Of a DNA stretch of 64,000 nt, positions 14,352-23,128 are shown one piece after another. Each line of letters starts with the position of its first letter. The first letter of the stretch is position 1. The stretch lies in IMG/VR virus record IMGVR_UViG_3300025085_002722, positions 62,001 to 126,000 of that record. The stretch is one strand, 5' to 3'. Both the position numbers and the translations under genes were made by a program. The notes beneath the pieces were generated by a model. The model did no database searches and was not told the origin of the DNA. It saw only the letters and a list, made by a program, of their open reading frames with translations. Source of the DNA: a virus.

Positions 14352-16619
14352 TTACCACTTACGGCAAGACCAGTAACGTGCCTTTGTCTTTGGTCCTGGG
14401 TTATCACAGTTGTGTCTTGCTCTAAAACTCTTTCTGGCTTTAGGGTTTGACTTTCTAATTTTCATTGTTTTACCTTTGGCACTACTTCCACCGTGTCCAA
14501 AGTTTACTTTTTTAACATTTCCTGTTTTAGGATCTTTCACATATACTTTAAACTTCTTAACATCGCCTTGCATAGGTTTGTTTAGTTTAACTGTACGCCC
14601 TTGGTATTCTGCTTCTTCTAAGCCTGCTAATTTTTTTAATTCTGCTAATTGCTTTTCTTCTTCAACAATGATTTCTTCTGCTAAATTATCCCAACCAACT
14701 AAAATATTTTCACCAACAACATGTAATACTGGTACAACAATACCTTCGCCTTCTGCTGTTTCGATCATTAGTTCGTCGCCTACTTGAATGCTTTCTTCGT
14801 TTTTGGCTTTTTTCTTTTCAGGCTTATCGTGTTTATCAATTGTTTTAGTGCCAAATGTATCTTCTATTCTTCCTTCGTCTTTTTTCATTGGGTGTCCTGG
14901 ATTATATCCTTTAGTCATCATGTGTTGTTGTGCGTAATCTTTATATGCAGTATTAATAGTAATATCGCTACCATAATTATGTGCTAACATCACATCGTAA
15001 TAATCTTTATATACTAGTGGAGCACCGTTCTCATCAAATGGTTCACCATTAATTACTGTATATCTAATTTCTTTACCTGTCATAGGACTTTTGATTTTTT
15101 CAACTTTTAATTGTTCATTCATTTCTGCACCTTCTTTCTTGACACAATTATTAACTGTTTTACCAAACATCTTCTTTGTGCCTTTCTTTTCATAACCTTT
15201 CCAGCAACGTTGTCCTTCATTAGTTAAACCTGCGGCTTTCATGCCTTTGGCAACCAAACTGGCTCTTTGTGCTCTGCCCATGTGCGGATAATCTATAGCC
15301 ATTTGTTGCATAGCCATTCTTGGATCATCCATATTCATAACCATATTACGAATCTGTTTGATTACTTCTTCGTCACCTGGATAGTTGTCTTTTGCTTGTT
15401 GTCTATCTACATTACGTTTGTCACTTTTAATAATTTCTGCCCAACTGCATTCATCATTTTTGAAAGTCATTTCACCTTCGTCACAACCGTAATTGCCCCA
15501 ACCGTCACAACTGTCTTCTTCTTCCTCGTAGTCTGCATCAGCATATCCACTTCCAGCACAATTAGGACATATACCGTCCTTGACATATTGTGCCTCAGTG
15601 CGATCACATTGTTCTAATGCATCTTGCATTTCTTGATATGCCTGCTTTCTGTCCTCTTCGTCATAATAACGATCAGGTTCACCAATCATACCATCATTTA
15701 AATCTACATCTTCGTTATTGACTACTTTTAATTGTGACCTTCTATAATCTTTTAAAAATTTATCTACTTGTTCGTCTGATAGTCTTGGAAAGTATTCTCT
15801 AAAAACTTGTTCTAATTTATCTATGCCATATGCACTTATAATTTGTTTAATAATTTGATCAGCATCTTTATCTGAAACTTCGTTAATTCCAACTTTCTTT
15901 AATTCTATTTTTTTAGATGGATGTTTCTTTTTCATCTTGTCTTCCATCTCACCTGCGTCTACATAATCCTTAAAACGTACCTGTGCATCTTTACCGTCAA
16001 TGTGTATTGCCCATCTACCTTCTTCCTCAGATTCGGCATGCATAGCCGCCATGTGTTTTTTATACTTTGCACTACCTTTTTTATGTGGTGATTTACCTTC
16101 TTCTAAATCTGAAGTGTCTAATTGTGCCATAACATCATCTATAACACTACTGCTATCTATAACATCTAATACACCGCCACTAGCAAAGTCGCCTATACGT
16201 TGTCCACCGTGTTCCATATCTGGATCAACACAATCTTCAACATCTAATCTTTCTAATTCAGTATAAACAGCATTTTCCAAAGCATCTATGCTTTCAAATT
16301 CGTCTTCACTATCTAAAAACATATCTACTAGTTTTTCAATACATGCATCACGAATAATACTTCTTTCTTCGCCTTCGTTGACATCTTCTCTTCTGTATTT
16401 AGTAACGCCTTTGCCCTGATAACTATCAGGTACTAAACCATATTTTTTCATTTCTGGTTCAATATATTCGTCCTGTACATCTGTGCCAGCATAAGCAAAC
16501 TTTTCTTTGGGTTGGCCTGTATCTTTTGCCCACTTTTCCGCGGCATTATGATAAGCATAGTAACTATCATTACTACCTTCTTGAACTTTTGTTGCTTCTA
16601 TAATGGTTCGTAGTTTCAT
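14352..16619 (-). CDS. large modular virion-type protein, 755 aa
   Basis: Acidic multi-module protein. The N-terminus MKLRTIIEATK resembles T4 internal-protein targeting leaders with an IxE cut site. A central Cys cluster CPNCAGSGYADAD...DSCDGWGNYGC resembles a DnaJ-type zinc module. RCWKGYEKKGTKKMFGK is a recurring marine-phage motif. LAELKKLAGLEE (about 655) matches peptides in the 705-aa and 136-aa proteins. The end FRARHNCDNPGPKTKARYWS is a typical C-terminal module of marine T4-like phage proteins (from memory). Likely a packaged or head-associated protein. Confidence 0.7.
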   Translation of the reverse strand: MKLRTIIEATKVQEGSNDSYYAYHNAAEKWAKDTGQPKEKFAYAGTDVQDEYIEPEMKKYGLVPDSYQGKGVTKYRREDVNEGEERSIIRDACIEKLVDMFLDSEDEFESIDALENAVYTELERLDVEDCVDPDMEHGGQRIGDFASGGVLDVIDSSSVIDDVMAQLDTSDLEEGKSPHKKGSAKYKKHMAAMHAESEEEGRWAIHIDGKDAQVRFKDYVDAGEMEDKMKKKHPSKKIELKKVGINEVSDKDADQIIKQIISAYGIDKLEQVFREYFPRLSDEQVDKFLKDYRRSQLKVVNNEDVDLNDGMIGEPDRYYDEEDRKQAYQEMQDALEQCDRTEAQYVKDGICPNCAGSGYADADYEEEEDSCDGWGNYGCDEGEMTFKNDECSWAEIIKSDKRNVDRQQAKDNYPGDEEVIKQIRNMVMNMDDPRMAMQQMAIDYPHMGRAQRASLVAKGMKAAGLTNEGQRCWKGYEKKGTKKMFGKTVNNCVKKEGAEMNEQLKVEKIKSPMTGKEIRYTVINGEPFDENGAPLVYKDYYDVMLAHNYGSDITINTAYKDYAQQHMMTKGYNPGHPMKKDEGRIEDTFGTKTIDKHDKPEKKKAKNEESIQVGDELMIETAEGEGIVVPVLHVVGENILVGWDNLAEEIIVEEEKQLAELKKLAGLEEAEYQGRTVKLNKPMQGDVKKFKVYVKDPKTGNVKKVNFGHGGSSAKGKTMKIRKSNPKARKSFRARHNCDNPGPKTKARYWSCRKW

Positions 16620-16624
16620 ACTAC

Positions 16625-17119
16625 TTATTTATCATCTTTTAGCCACATGGCAAGTGAATACCTTTCTCCTGATGTTAGCATCTTAACTCCATGTACAGAA
16701 TCTGTATTTGAAAAAATCACAGCATCACCTTTATTCATTGGAATTACTTTGTTATTATAAACAAAATCTCCACCAGTGTAATCAGAATTTAATTGTATGA
16801 TAATTGTTTCTTCTGTAGGGTCTACATGAGGAACACAAAACTCGCCCTCTTGATATCTAATTACATACATTCTGCTATCCATAGCAGATACTGGCTTTTT
16901 TAAAGATTCACTAATTTTTGATAGGATTGTGTGTGATGCATTAAGTTCGATCCTTGTAGGTAATAATTCTAATCTATACCACGTATCTAACGGTACTTCT
17001 TCTTTTTCTCTATCTATTGCTGGTGCAGTATTAATATCTAATACCGGTAATTGACTAATAAAGTTGTCACATTCAATAGGAGTAAGAAACTGTTTAATAA
17101 ATTTATACGGAGTAGGCAT
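16625..17119 (-). CDS. prolyl-4-hydroxylase-like 2OG-Fe(II) oxygenase
   Basis: 164 aa. Classic P4Hc layout: RYQEGEFCVPHVDPTEET (HxD at about 117-119), IQLNSDYTGGDFVYN, GDAVIFSNTDSVHGVKML (distal His) and ERYSLAMWLKDD (Arg for 2-oxoglutarate). The family hydroxylates proline or other residues; phage members are widespread. Start fixed by the late promoter 5 nt upstream. Confidence 0.88.
   Translation of the reverse strand: MPTPYKFIKQFLTPIECDNFISQLPVLDINTAPAIDREKEEVPLDTWYRLELLPTRIELNASHTILSKISESLKKPVSAMDSRMYVIRYQEGEFCVPHVDPTEETIIIQLNSDYTGGDFVYNNKVIPMNKGDAVIFSNTDSVHGVKMLTSGERYSLAMWLKDDK
16626..16633 (-). promoter_or_regulatory. late promoter GATAAATA (minus), 6 nt before ATG
   Basis: On the minus strand it ends 6 nt before the ATG of the 755-aa gene (16619) and overlaps the stop of the upstream oxygenase gene. 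Confidence 0.7.
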
Positions 17120-17124
17120 AAATT

Positions 17125-17132
17125 TATTTATA
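17125..17132 (-). promoter_or_regulatory. late promoter TATAAATA (minus), 5 nt before ATG
   Basis: Perfect consensus on the minus strand, ending 5 nt before the ATG of the P4H-like gene (17119). Confidence 0.8.
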
Positions 17133-17138
17133 GATATT

Positions 17139-17348
17139 TTATTCTTCGGATGGCGATTTCCAAACTAATTTTACACCGCGTCTATCTAATTCATTACGGC
17201 ATTTTTGTTTGATTTTAGGTTTTTGACCATTGTTGATATAGTCGATTAATTCTTCTTTAGGAGTGTTTTTAATATAAAAATGTTGTGTTACTACATTCTT
17301 TGTACCACGTACTAGTGTTTTTTGTGTTGGCTTAAATTTAATTGGCAT
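17139..17348 (-). CDS. conserved-type small phage protein, 69 aa
   Basis: Basic protein (MPIKFKPTQKTLVRGT, then a YINNGQKPKIKQKCRNELDR core). It resembles a small hypothetical protein common to marine T4-like phages (from memory). It is one nucleotide downstream of the 52-aa basic gene and ends just upstream of the P4H promoter. Function unknown; the charge suggests nucleic-acid contact. Confidence 0.7.
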   Translation of the reverse strand: MPIKFKPTQKTLVRGTKNVVTQHFYIKNTPKEELIDYINNGQKPKIKQKCRNELDRRGVKLVWKSPSEE

Positions 17349-17349
17349 A

Positions 17350-17508
17350 TTATCTCCCTTGTCCTCTGTATTTTTTATGTGATCGCTTTTTGCTTTTGTT
17401 CATAGTCGACATGCTAATCTTAACACGTCTACCGCGACCACCCGCTCCAATGCTAGAACATTTACGGGATCCTACATGTGATGTTGAATATGCTTTTGAT
17501 TTTGCCAT
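17350..17508 (-). CDS. small very basic phage protein, 52 aa
   Basis: MAKSKAYSTSHVGSRKCSSI opening and KKRSHKKYRGQGR end; Gly/Arg/Lys/Ser rich, hence disordered and nucleic-acid binding in appearance. The KKYRGQGR tail resembles small basic proteins of marine T4-like phages (from memory). It has an AAGGAG Shine-Dalgarno and a late promoter 21 nt upstream, so here a normal leader is used. Confidence 0.65.
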   Translation of the reverse strand: MAKSKAYSTSHVGSRKCSSIGAGGRGRRVKISMSTMNKSKKRSHKKYRGQGR

Positions 17509-17529
17509 CTGTCTCCTTTTGTTGAAATA

Positions 17530-17537
17530 TATTTATG
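17530..17537 (-). promoter_or_regulatory. late promoter CATAAATA (minus) with SD leader
   Basis: Ends 21 nt before the 52-aa gene start at 17508. The leader contains AAGGAG. A contrast case to the leaderless pattern. Confidence 0.7.
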
Positions 17538-17546
17538 AAAGGAGAT

Positions 17547-17804
17547 TTACTTTTTCTTCTTAAGTTTGGCCACTTCTTTTTCTAAGTCTACAATTCGCTG
17601 TCCTAGTAACGGATATTGCTTTAACCATTTTTCTTCACGAGTAGCAATCTCTAAATCATATCTCTTTGCTACCCATTCCATTGCGTTATCCATTTTAACT
17701 TGGAACCATACACCCATTTTAGTATTTTTAAACCATTGATAAAAACTACTGCCAATTATACTTGATAGTATAGCCTTTAATGATAAAATTATTAACCAGT
17801 TCAT
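17547..17804 (-). CDS. membrane-anchored coiled-coil protein, 85 aa
   Basis: N-terminal hydrophobic helix MNWLIILSLKAILSSIIG, then FYQWFKNTKMGVWF and a C-terminal charged coil LGQRIVDLEKEVAKLKKKK. The start was chosen at 17804 because AAAGGA lies 8 nt upstream; a longer in-frame extension lacks one. A similar small membrane protein occurs in marine T4-like phages (from memory). Function unknown. Confidence 0.65.
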   Translation of the reverse strand: MNWLIILSLKAILSSIIGSSFYQWFKNTKMGVWFQVKMDNAMEWVAKRYDLEIATREEKWLKQYPLLGQRIVDLEKEVAKLKKKK

Positions 17805-17805
17805 A

Positions 17806-18108
17806 TTACTTTCCTTTTGTATTGCTGACGTTCTTTGCTTTGCCCTTTCTATTTTTATTAGGGTCATTACGTCTCTTTTTTGATACAGCGGCACCAATTG
17901 CCTTTTTGCCACCTTTTGCTCTTAAACTTGCGGCTTTTGATTTGCTTAAACACTTAGGCTTACCTTCGCCTTTTTTAGCATCTCCGCATTTGCCTATTCT
18001 TTCGCCTTTGGTGTTGTATCTATCCCAACCGCCACCACCGGCTCCGCCTTTCTTGCCTTTGCCAAACCAGGCTCTTAAGTCTTCTGTGAGAATTTCGTTA
18101 ATTAACAT
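17806..18108 (-). CDS. basic DUF5872-like protein, 100 aa
   Basis: N-terminus MLINEILTEDLRAWFGKGKK resembles phage head-targeting leaders (an LINE site for [IL]xE cleavage). A Gly/Lys stretch leads to the module WDRYNTKGERIGKCGD, KPKCLSKSKAASLRAKGG and KKRRNDPNKNRKGKAKN, the DUF5872-type pattern found in marine phages (from memory). Basic and probably packaged with DNA. Starts one nucleotide after the upstream stop. Confidence 0.7.
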   Translation of the reverse strand: MLINEILTEDLRAWFGKGKKGGAGGGGWDRYNTKGERIGKCGDAKKGEGKPKCLSKSKAASLRAKGGKKAIGAAVSKKRRNDPNKNRKGKAKNVSNTKGK

Positions 18109-18109
18109 C

Positions 18110-18300
18110 TTACTTCTTTTTCTTCTTAGATTTGTTACCCCAATTTTTAGCACCTACTTTACGGCACTTAACTAAGGCTCCACTTGCGTATGCACTAGGC
18201 CACACTTTATATCTGGATTTTACTTTGTGATAGCAGGCGTCTTTTTCGCCTGCCGCTTCGTCGAATTGTTCTTCTGTAATATACCTAGAGTCGCTTATCT
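18110..18300 (-). CDS. C-terminal module of the 18295-19050 gene, in the -1 frame
   Basis: The frame runs without a stop from the T9 run (A9 in mRNA, 18300-18308) to TAA at 18110-18112, encoding ISDSRYITEEQFDEAAGEKD, then ACYHKVKSRYKVWPSAYASG, then ALVKCRKVGAKNWGNKSKKK. It has no ATG, GTG or TTG near its beginning. The KSRYKVWPSAYASGALVKCR module is a typical C-terminus of marine phage proteins (from memory). One extra A, or a -1 shift on A-AAA-AAA, joins it to the upstream protein. Either programmed slippage or an assembly indel. Confidence 0.7.
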
Positions 18301-19050
18301 TTTTTTTTGACTATTTCTAAAGTTTGCTCTAGTAATTGGACTGTTAATTGGATTTTTGCTTACCTTTGTATTGATGCTTGCCGGCTTATTGATGCTTGCC
18401 GGCTCACCTAGTTCAATACCGCCTTTTGGTTGTTGCATAGTTTTGCCTGCTCTTTTATATGCTGGTTCATCATACTTTTTGTAATCCTGCTTAGGCTTGT
18501 TTAAGACTTTTTCGCCTTTTGCTTTATTCTGTGCGTTTTGGAATTCCATTTGATACTTAACTAAGTTTTGCTCAACTGCGGCATAAGTCTTATTAGGATG
18601 ATTTTGAACTATATACTGTCTAAATGCGTCGTGATCAAAAACTATGTTTCTTTGAGAGTCTGCTCTTGCTTGTCTTTGAGCAACGGCAGTTTGTCTTTGA
18701 TTATACATTCCTGTATCGTCTGCTTCGCCTACCATTTTACCACGCATTTTATTTGGGGATTCATGTCCAGTAGTAGGTTTTACTTTCATAGTGTTTTTGT
18801 CACTAGTCTTTGCATACTTTTTACTTGCATATTTTTCTTTTAATTTGCTTAATATTGGATCGTTATTTTCCACTTCGTCTTCTCCTAACTTTGATAAGTC
18901 AATACTTAAAGGACCTTTTGGCTTTTTAAAATTTTTGTGTTTTTTGCCTGAGACAATCTTCTCAATCTTCTTTGCTTTTCTTACACGAGGCATTTCACCA
19001 CCGTTATTATTGAGTCCTTGTAATCCGTTTAGTGCCTCTTGAATGTTCAT
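18295..19050 (-). CDS. virion-type protein, 251 aa (may extend by slippage)
   Basis: MNIQEALNGLQGLNNNGGEM opening, then basic low-complexity segments and a Gln-rich helix (MYNQRQTAVAQRQARADSQR). PASINKPASIN comes from an 18-bp tandem repeat. It ends QKKR at a TAA just past an A9 run, after which the -1 frame stays open for about 60 codons. The start at 19050 is set by a late promoter 5 nt upstream. Probably structural or packaged; exact role unknown. Confidence 0.65.
   Translation of the reverse strand: MNIQEALNGLQGLNNNGGEMPRVRKAKKIEKIVSGKKHKNFKKPKGPLSIDLSKLGEDEVENNDPILSKLKEKYASKKYAKTSDKNTMKVKPTTGHESPNKMRGKMVGEADDTGMYNQRQTAVAQRQARADSQRNIVFDHDAFRQYIVQNHPNKTYAAVEQNLVKYQMEFQNAQNKAKGEKVLNKPKQDYKKYDEPAYKRAGKTMQQPKGGIELGEPASINKPASINTKVSKNPINSPITRANFRNSQKKR
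18371..18406. repeat. 18-bp tandem repeat, two copies
   Basis: Unit TTGATGCTTGCCGGCTTA and a copy with one change (last TA to CA), in frame inside the 251-aa gene, giving a PASIN duplication. Confidence 0.9.
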
Positions 19051-19055
19051 ACATG

Positions 19056-19063
19056 TATTTATC
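19056..19063 (-). promoter_or_regulatory. late promoter GATAAATA (minus), 5 nt before ATG
   Basis: Ends 5 nt before ATG 19050 on the minus strand; this decides the start of the 251-aa gene. Confidence 0.8.
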
Positions 19064-19084
19064 TCAGAGATAGAAATTACGGCC

Positions 19085-19115
19085 AAAAAAATCCCCCTAA
19101 AATTAAGGGGGATTT
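19085..19115 (-). terminator. Rho-independent terminator for the structural genes
   Basis: 10-bp stem AAATCCCCCT/AGGGGGATTT (19089-19098 with 19106-19115), 7-nt loop, with a run of seven T on the minus-strand side. It ends the minus-strand transcript of the two virion genes (19132-21961). Confidence 0.9.
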
Positions 19116-19131
19116 GATTTCTATCTTTGGA

Positions 19132-20109
19132 TTATAAAGAACCGTTATCTGTAACAAGTCCGTAATCTGTAGGTTGAATAGAACCTTCTGTTTCAATTTC
19201 CACGGAAACTCTGGCTGTACCTGCCGAAGCGGCACCTTGAGTTACCTCTGCAACTAATTGCACCGTTGCACTACTTGGCCATATGTAATGGAAGTCCGAT
19301 CTATATTGCCCGGCTGATGTTAAATCAATATCACTCGCCTTAAATAAAAGATCTGTATCAGTGCTAGTACCAACTGTGATTGCAGTTGTATTATTAGCAT
19401 CTGCCCAAGCATCGTCAACTTCGATTATAACTGCTGAGGCTCTGACTGCATTATTGACTAGGAATATGTTTGCAGTACCACTATCGTATGAAACGTTAGC
19501 AGTTGCAAATACCAAGCCATTAGCACCAGAACTAGCACCAACACCTTTTGTACCAACATATTGGTGAGCAACTAAAAATACGTTACTACTAATACCTGAT
19601 GGTACATTGTTAGGGAAGTGTAAAACACCTGCCGTATAATCGAACACCCATTCTTGGTTAGAACTTAAAGCATTCATTTTATTTGAATCGCCTTTAGCAT
19701 CTGATTCACTAGTGTAAATCTTTGCTAAGTAAGTACTACCAATTGATGGTGGTATAAAGTCTCTTAGTCTATTAGCACTACCTGGAACAACGTTACCTGT
19801 AGGATCTGCTACTGCTAGCCATGTCTTACCTCCTGAAACGGTCGGGTCAGCAACCATTTGGATTGGTTCAGCAACATAACTGCCACTAGCCGCGTTTGCA
19901 CCGTAATATTTTACTGGTGTATCCGCACTACTTGTAGGTGCTGTTGCAGGAATATCTGAGGATTGTTGCCAAACGTCTTGTGCAAGTGTTAATGTTTCAC
20001 TCTTGTAAATTTCGTTAGGCCCGTCTTTGCCATCAATGTTTGTTTCGGTTACACCGTAAACAACCTTCTTCCAAAGGAAATCTAATTTATCGCTATCTGT
20101 AATTGCCAT
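19132..20109 (-). CDS. virion structural protein, 325 aa
   Basis: Begins MAITDSDKLDFLWKKVVYGV, an opening shared with a structural protein of marine T4-like phages (from memory). Rich in Ser/Thr/Ala/Gly/Val with beta-strand periodicity and almost no Cys, as in tail-fibre or capsid appendage proteins. Contains RLRDFIPPSIGSTYLAKIY and a beta-rich C-terminus. It is the last gene before the terminator, 13 nt after the 612-aa gene, with an AGGAGGA Shine-Dalgarno. Precise virion position not determinable. Confidence 0.75.
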   Translation of the reverse strand: MAITDSDKLDFLWKKVVYGVTETNIDGKDGPNEIYKSETLTLAQDVWQQSSDIPATAPTSSADTPVKYYGANAASGSYVAEPIQMVADPTVSGGKTWLAVADPTGNVVPGSANRLRDFIPPSIGSTYLAKIYTSESDAKGDSNKMNALSSNQEWVFDYTAGVLHFPNNVPSGISSNVFLVAHQYVGTKGVGASSGANGLVFATANVSYDSGTANIFLVNNAVRASAVIIEVDDAWADANNTTAITVGTSTDTDLLFKASDIDLTSAGQYRSDFHYIWPSSATVQLVAEVTQGAASAGTARVSVEIETEGSIQPTDYGLVTDNGSL

Positions 20110-20122
20110 TTATCATTCCTCC

Positions 20123-21961
20123 TTAAGAAACACTAATTGCTGATATAGAGTTTGAACTACCTAGTTTAACTCTAACCAAAACAACGTTATTGGTGGCGTT
20201 TGTTGTGCTTTCTGTACCTAATGTTATCGAAACTGAGCCGGAACTCCCACTTGCGACTGAACCATTACCACAGCCTGCACCATTACCTGTACCACCTGGG
20301 TTACCTGAGCCATCGTATAATGTAAATGCATCATACCATGCTCCACCAGTTGCGTTAGGTGATGTGCTATTGCTATCACTAACTCCTGGCAATCCTATAT
20401 ATAGTCCTGAATAAGAACCTGTTATGCTAATACTAAAAGTACTAACGGCTGATTTGGCAAAATAGAATGTCATATACTGAGTAGCATCTTTGCCACTGTA
20501 GTCTATTGCATTTTCATTTGGCCAATAGCCTGATGTGTAATCAGTTTGATCAGAACTTAAAATACCTGCAACTACTCCAGCCTCGTGTTCATAACCACTT
20601 GCTGTTAAGTCTTGGGTACTGTCCCATGTTAAACTGCTACTTGGAAGGTTACCTGCGCCTAAAGGTGTATCACCTGTCGCACTCGAACCTAAGTCTACTC
20701 TATTACCGCCAGTTGCTCCTGATGGTATAGATATGTTTTGCTCATCAACATCACTGCTTCGCGCCGTGCCTGCTTTGAGTAAGATTGTACCGGATATGCT
20801 CTGAGAGCCTGATCCGTTTACGTTTGTGCCTGTTACTGTTAATGAACCTGACGTATGTCTATTAGATCCATTTACATTCACTGTTAAAGCACTCAATGAT
20901 TGAGCACTTGTTGTTTGTCTGGTTATTGGAGTACTTACGCCTACATCTGAATAGGAATAACTCTGAGAACTAATAATACTATCAGAACCTGAAACACTTA
21001 TCGGGTTTCCGTTATAGTATGTTTCTCCTGCCAAATTCGTCATTGTCAAGTTACCAATTGCAACTGCACCACTAGTACCAAAATGTTCGATACCTGAACT
21101 GTATGCTGTTGTACCATTTGTGTCACCTGTAATAGTCCCTGACGCAACTGTTGGTGATCCTGTTAGATCATCTACTACAAAGTACACTTCATTAGTGTCA
21201 TCTGTATCAGTTTTTGTCATTTGGATTCTATTCCACCCTGTACTCAGGGCCGATGCTATTCTAATTTGAGCATCACTTTCTGTATAAAATCCTGGTGTAT
21301 CACTTGGCGAGTCAGCATGGCCGCTAACTCTTAAATCAGTATAAGTACCATCTTTGTCTGTGCCGTCGAATGTTACACTACCTGAGGTAGAGCCATTGAC
21401 TACAGCCGCTAATGTTCCTGAGTCTGATCTAAAGTTGTCTACTTGACTTGAATTTGGAGTAGTATCAGTTACACGAGTCACACTTGCCCCAGCACTTGCT
21501 GGAAGTGTACCTCCGGAGGTTCTATCTGGAACTGAGCCATCTGCAAGATATGGTGAACTTCCTACACTTGAAACTGTTAAAGTTTCGCTGTTAGGAAAAT
21601 CTCCAGGTGCTGTTGGTACTAACAATCCTAAAGTTTCATTTAGTGTATCGATCGCACTTGAAATTTTAGTACTATCTGTTAGTGTAATTGCACCACCGGC
21701 ATAACTTCCGTCGCCGTATGATGTAACATCTCCCAAACTAATTTGGAATCCATCTGCACTCCCGGCAATACCTGAGTCAAATTGTGCTTTAGTTACAAAA
21801 TGACTTGCGGCTGTACCGTTTGCTCCTGAGATTGTGGCCAGTGCTCCAGCGGCAGTCTTAAGGATAACGTTTCCGCCATCGCTCTCGATTGTATTACCTC
21901 TTTTGCCTAATTCTATATTGGCGCCTACACCTTTTAATCCATAATTTTTAGTGTCTGCCAT
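20123..21961 (-). CDS. virion structural (fibre/appendage) protein, 612 aa
   Basis: Begins MADTKNYGLKGVGANIELGK, an opening typical of marine phage structural proteins (from memory). The body is Ser/Thr/Gly/Asp rich with many short beta repeats (SGSVTFDGTDKDGT, VNGSNRHTSGSLTVTGTN), and ends in a Gly/Ser-rich domain with SISITGSYSGLYIGLPG that could be a receptor-contact domain. No signal peptide. GGAG Shine-Dalgarno and an upstream late promoter. Likely a fibre or whisker protein. Confidence 0.75.
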   Translation of the reverse strand: MADTKNYGLKGVGANIELGKRGNTIESDGGNVILKTAAGALATISGANGTAASHFVTKAQFDSGIAGSADGFQISLGDVTSYGDGSYAGGAITLTDSTKISSAIDTLNETLGLLVPTAPGDFPNSETLTVSSVGSSPYLADGSVPDRTSGGTLPASAGASVTRVTDTTPNSSQVDNFRSDSGTLAAVVNGSTSGSVTFDGTDKDGTYTDLRVSGHADSPSDTPGFYTESDAQIRIASALSTGWNRIQMTKTDTDDTNEVYFVVDDLTGSPTVASGTITGDTNGTTAYSSGIEHFGTSGAVAIGNLTMTNLAGETYYNGNPISVSGSDSIISSQSYSYSDVGVSTPITRQTTSAQSLSALTVNVNGSNRHTSGSLTVTGTNVNGSGSQSISGTILLKAGTARSSDVDEQNISIPSGATGGNRVDLGSSATGDTPLGAGNLPSSSLTWDSTQDLTASGYEHEAGVVAGILSSDQTDYTSGYWPNENAIDYSGKDATQYMTFYFAKSAVSTFSISITGSYSGLYIGLPGVSDSNSTSPNATGGAWYDAFTLYDGSGNPGGTGNGAGCGNGSVASGSSGSVSITLGTESTTNATNNVVLVRVKLGSSNSISAISVS

Positions 21962-22022
21962 TATTTTTTCTCCACTTATATTTTTAACCGGTTATAGTAT
22001 ATGTGTGTATGTTTGATAAAAG

Positions 22023-22030
22023 TATTTATC
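22023..22030 (-). promoter_or_regulatory. late promoter GATAAATA (minus) for structural genes
   Basis: Ends about 60 nt before the ATG of the 612-aa gene. The leader includes GTGGAG, a proper Shine-Dalgarno. Confidence 0.7.
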
Positions 22031-22054
22031 GTAAAACTGCAATAAGTTAGTACT

Positions 22055-23128
22055 ATGGAATTAAATATGTACATGGGCATCTTAGATTTAATACCGTTTG
22101 ACAGTAAGCACAAAGTACAGCAATTCTTAAATGAAAATAATCTTATATATGTATACGATTTAGATTTACCAAACGGTGTCAAAGGTAGCGAAGAGTGGCG
22201 CAAAGAGGATTTAATTAACATACTAGAGCATTGCGACAGCAAAAATATAGACCCAACAACTGTACTAGTACCCGAAAACTCATTTAGTGTATCATATAAT
22301 ACACCGTTGGTTCATGTACATTGTCCTGCAAATCTTATGATAATAGACGAGTTCGAAACATTGCCCGAATGTGAGCCTACTAAACATTTTAATTATCTAG
22401 CAGGAAACTTTCATCATGATAGATTTATGCTACTTGAAGAATTGTATCAAAAAGATTTACTAAAATGTACGCATTGGTCTGCGTACAGAAATATTAATAC
22501 AGATGCTTTCCCAAATCACAACTACACAGAAAATTTTATAGATTTTTGTAAAAACAATATACCAAGAACAATGAAAAACTTAGAGGTGTATAATAAATTT
22601 CCAGAAGACTTGTTAGAGCCTGCACAATATAGAGAAGGCAGTTTTATACTAGATGCCAACAATTCAGATGCAGAAATATTTAAAGATAGTGCAGTAACTA
22701 TTATACTAGATACTTTAGCAAACACTACACCTTCTCTATATAATAGCAAATGGCATGATGTAGAACAAGAACTAGGAAGAACATCTTTTTATACTAAAAA
22801 AATAGTAAAACCTATTTTGCATAAAAGACCATTTATTGCAAGTATTGGCAGAGGAAAAGGCATTAACAAGCAACTCACTGATATGGGATTTCAAACATTT
22901 GATTCTGTTTGGGATGAATCTTATTTTGATGCAGACACACCAAAAGAAAGAGTTGACCGCATAGCAGATTTGTGTTATAATTTATCTAAATTAGAAATAT
23001 CCGAAATACATGATAAAACTAAAGAAATTTGCGAACACAACTACAATGTACTTACAAAAACGGATTGGGTAGAATGGTTTCTGAGTCAGATACAAACAAC
23101 TTTACATACACGGCAGGCGATTACATAA
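22055..23128 (+). CDS. glycosyltransferase-like protein, paralogue A, 357 aa
   Basis: Shares its C-terminal layout with the proteins at 28261 and 29636: a K-x-x-KP..K-[RP]-PFI stretch (KKIVKPILHKRPFIASIG), then TDMGFQTFDSVWDESYFD and a helical tail with HNYNVL. This pattern occurs in putative glycosyltransferases of marine phages (from memory). The N-terminal half contains HVHCPANLMIIDEFE. Cytoplasmic. Overlaps the next gene by 55 nt. Confidence 0.55.
   Translation: MELNMYMGILDLIPFDSKHKVQQFLNENNLIYVYDLDLPNGVKGSEEWRKEDLINILEHCDSKNIDPTTVLVPENSFSVSYNTPLVHVHCPANLMIIDEFETLPECEPTKHFNYLAGNFHHDRFMLLEELYQKDLLKCTHWSAYRNINTDAFPNHNYTENFIDFCKNNIPRTMKNLEVYNKFPEDLLEPAQYREGSFILDANNSDAEIFKDSAVTIILDTLANTTPSLYNSKWHDVEQELGRTSFYTKKIVKPILHKRPFIASIGRGKGINKQLTDMGFQTFDSVWDESYFDADTPKERVDRIADLCYNLSKLEISEIHDKTKEICEHNYNVLTKTDWVEWFLSQIQTTLHTRQAIT

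Noticed and set aside
14410-16266. Several plus-strand frames opposite the 755-aa gene
   Set aside because: Antisense to an acidic coding region; Phe/Ser/Leu-rich composition is typical of shadow frames.
20190-20730. Plus-strand frames opposite the 612-aa structural gene
   Set aside because: Low-complexity shadows of a Ser/Thr/Gly-rich coding strand with no signals of their own.
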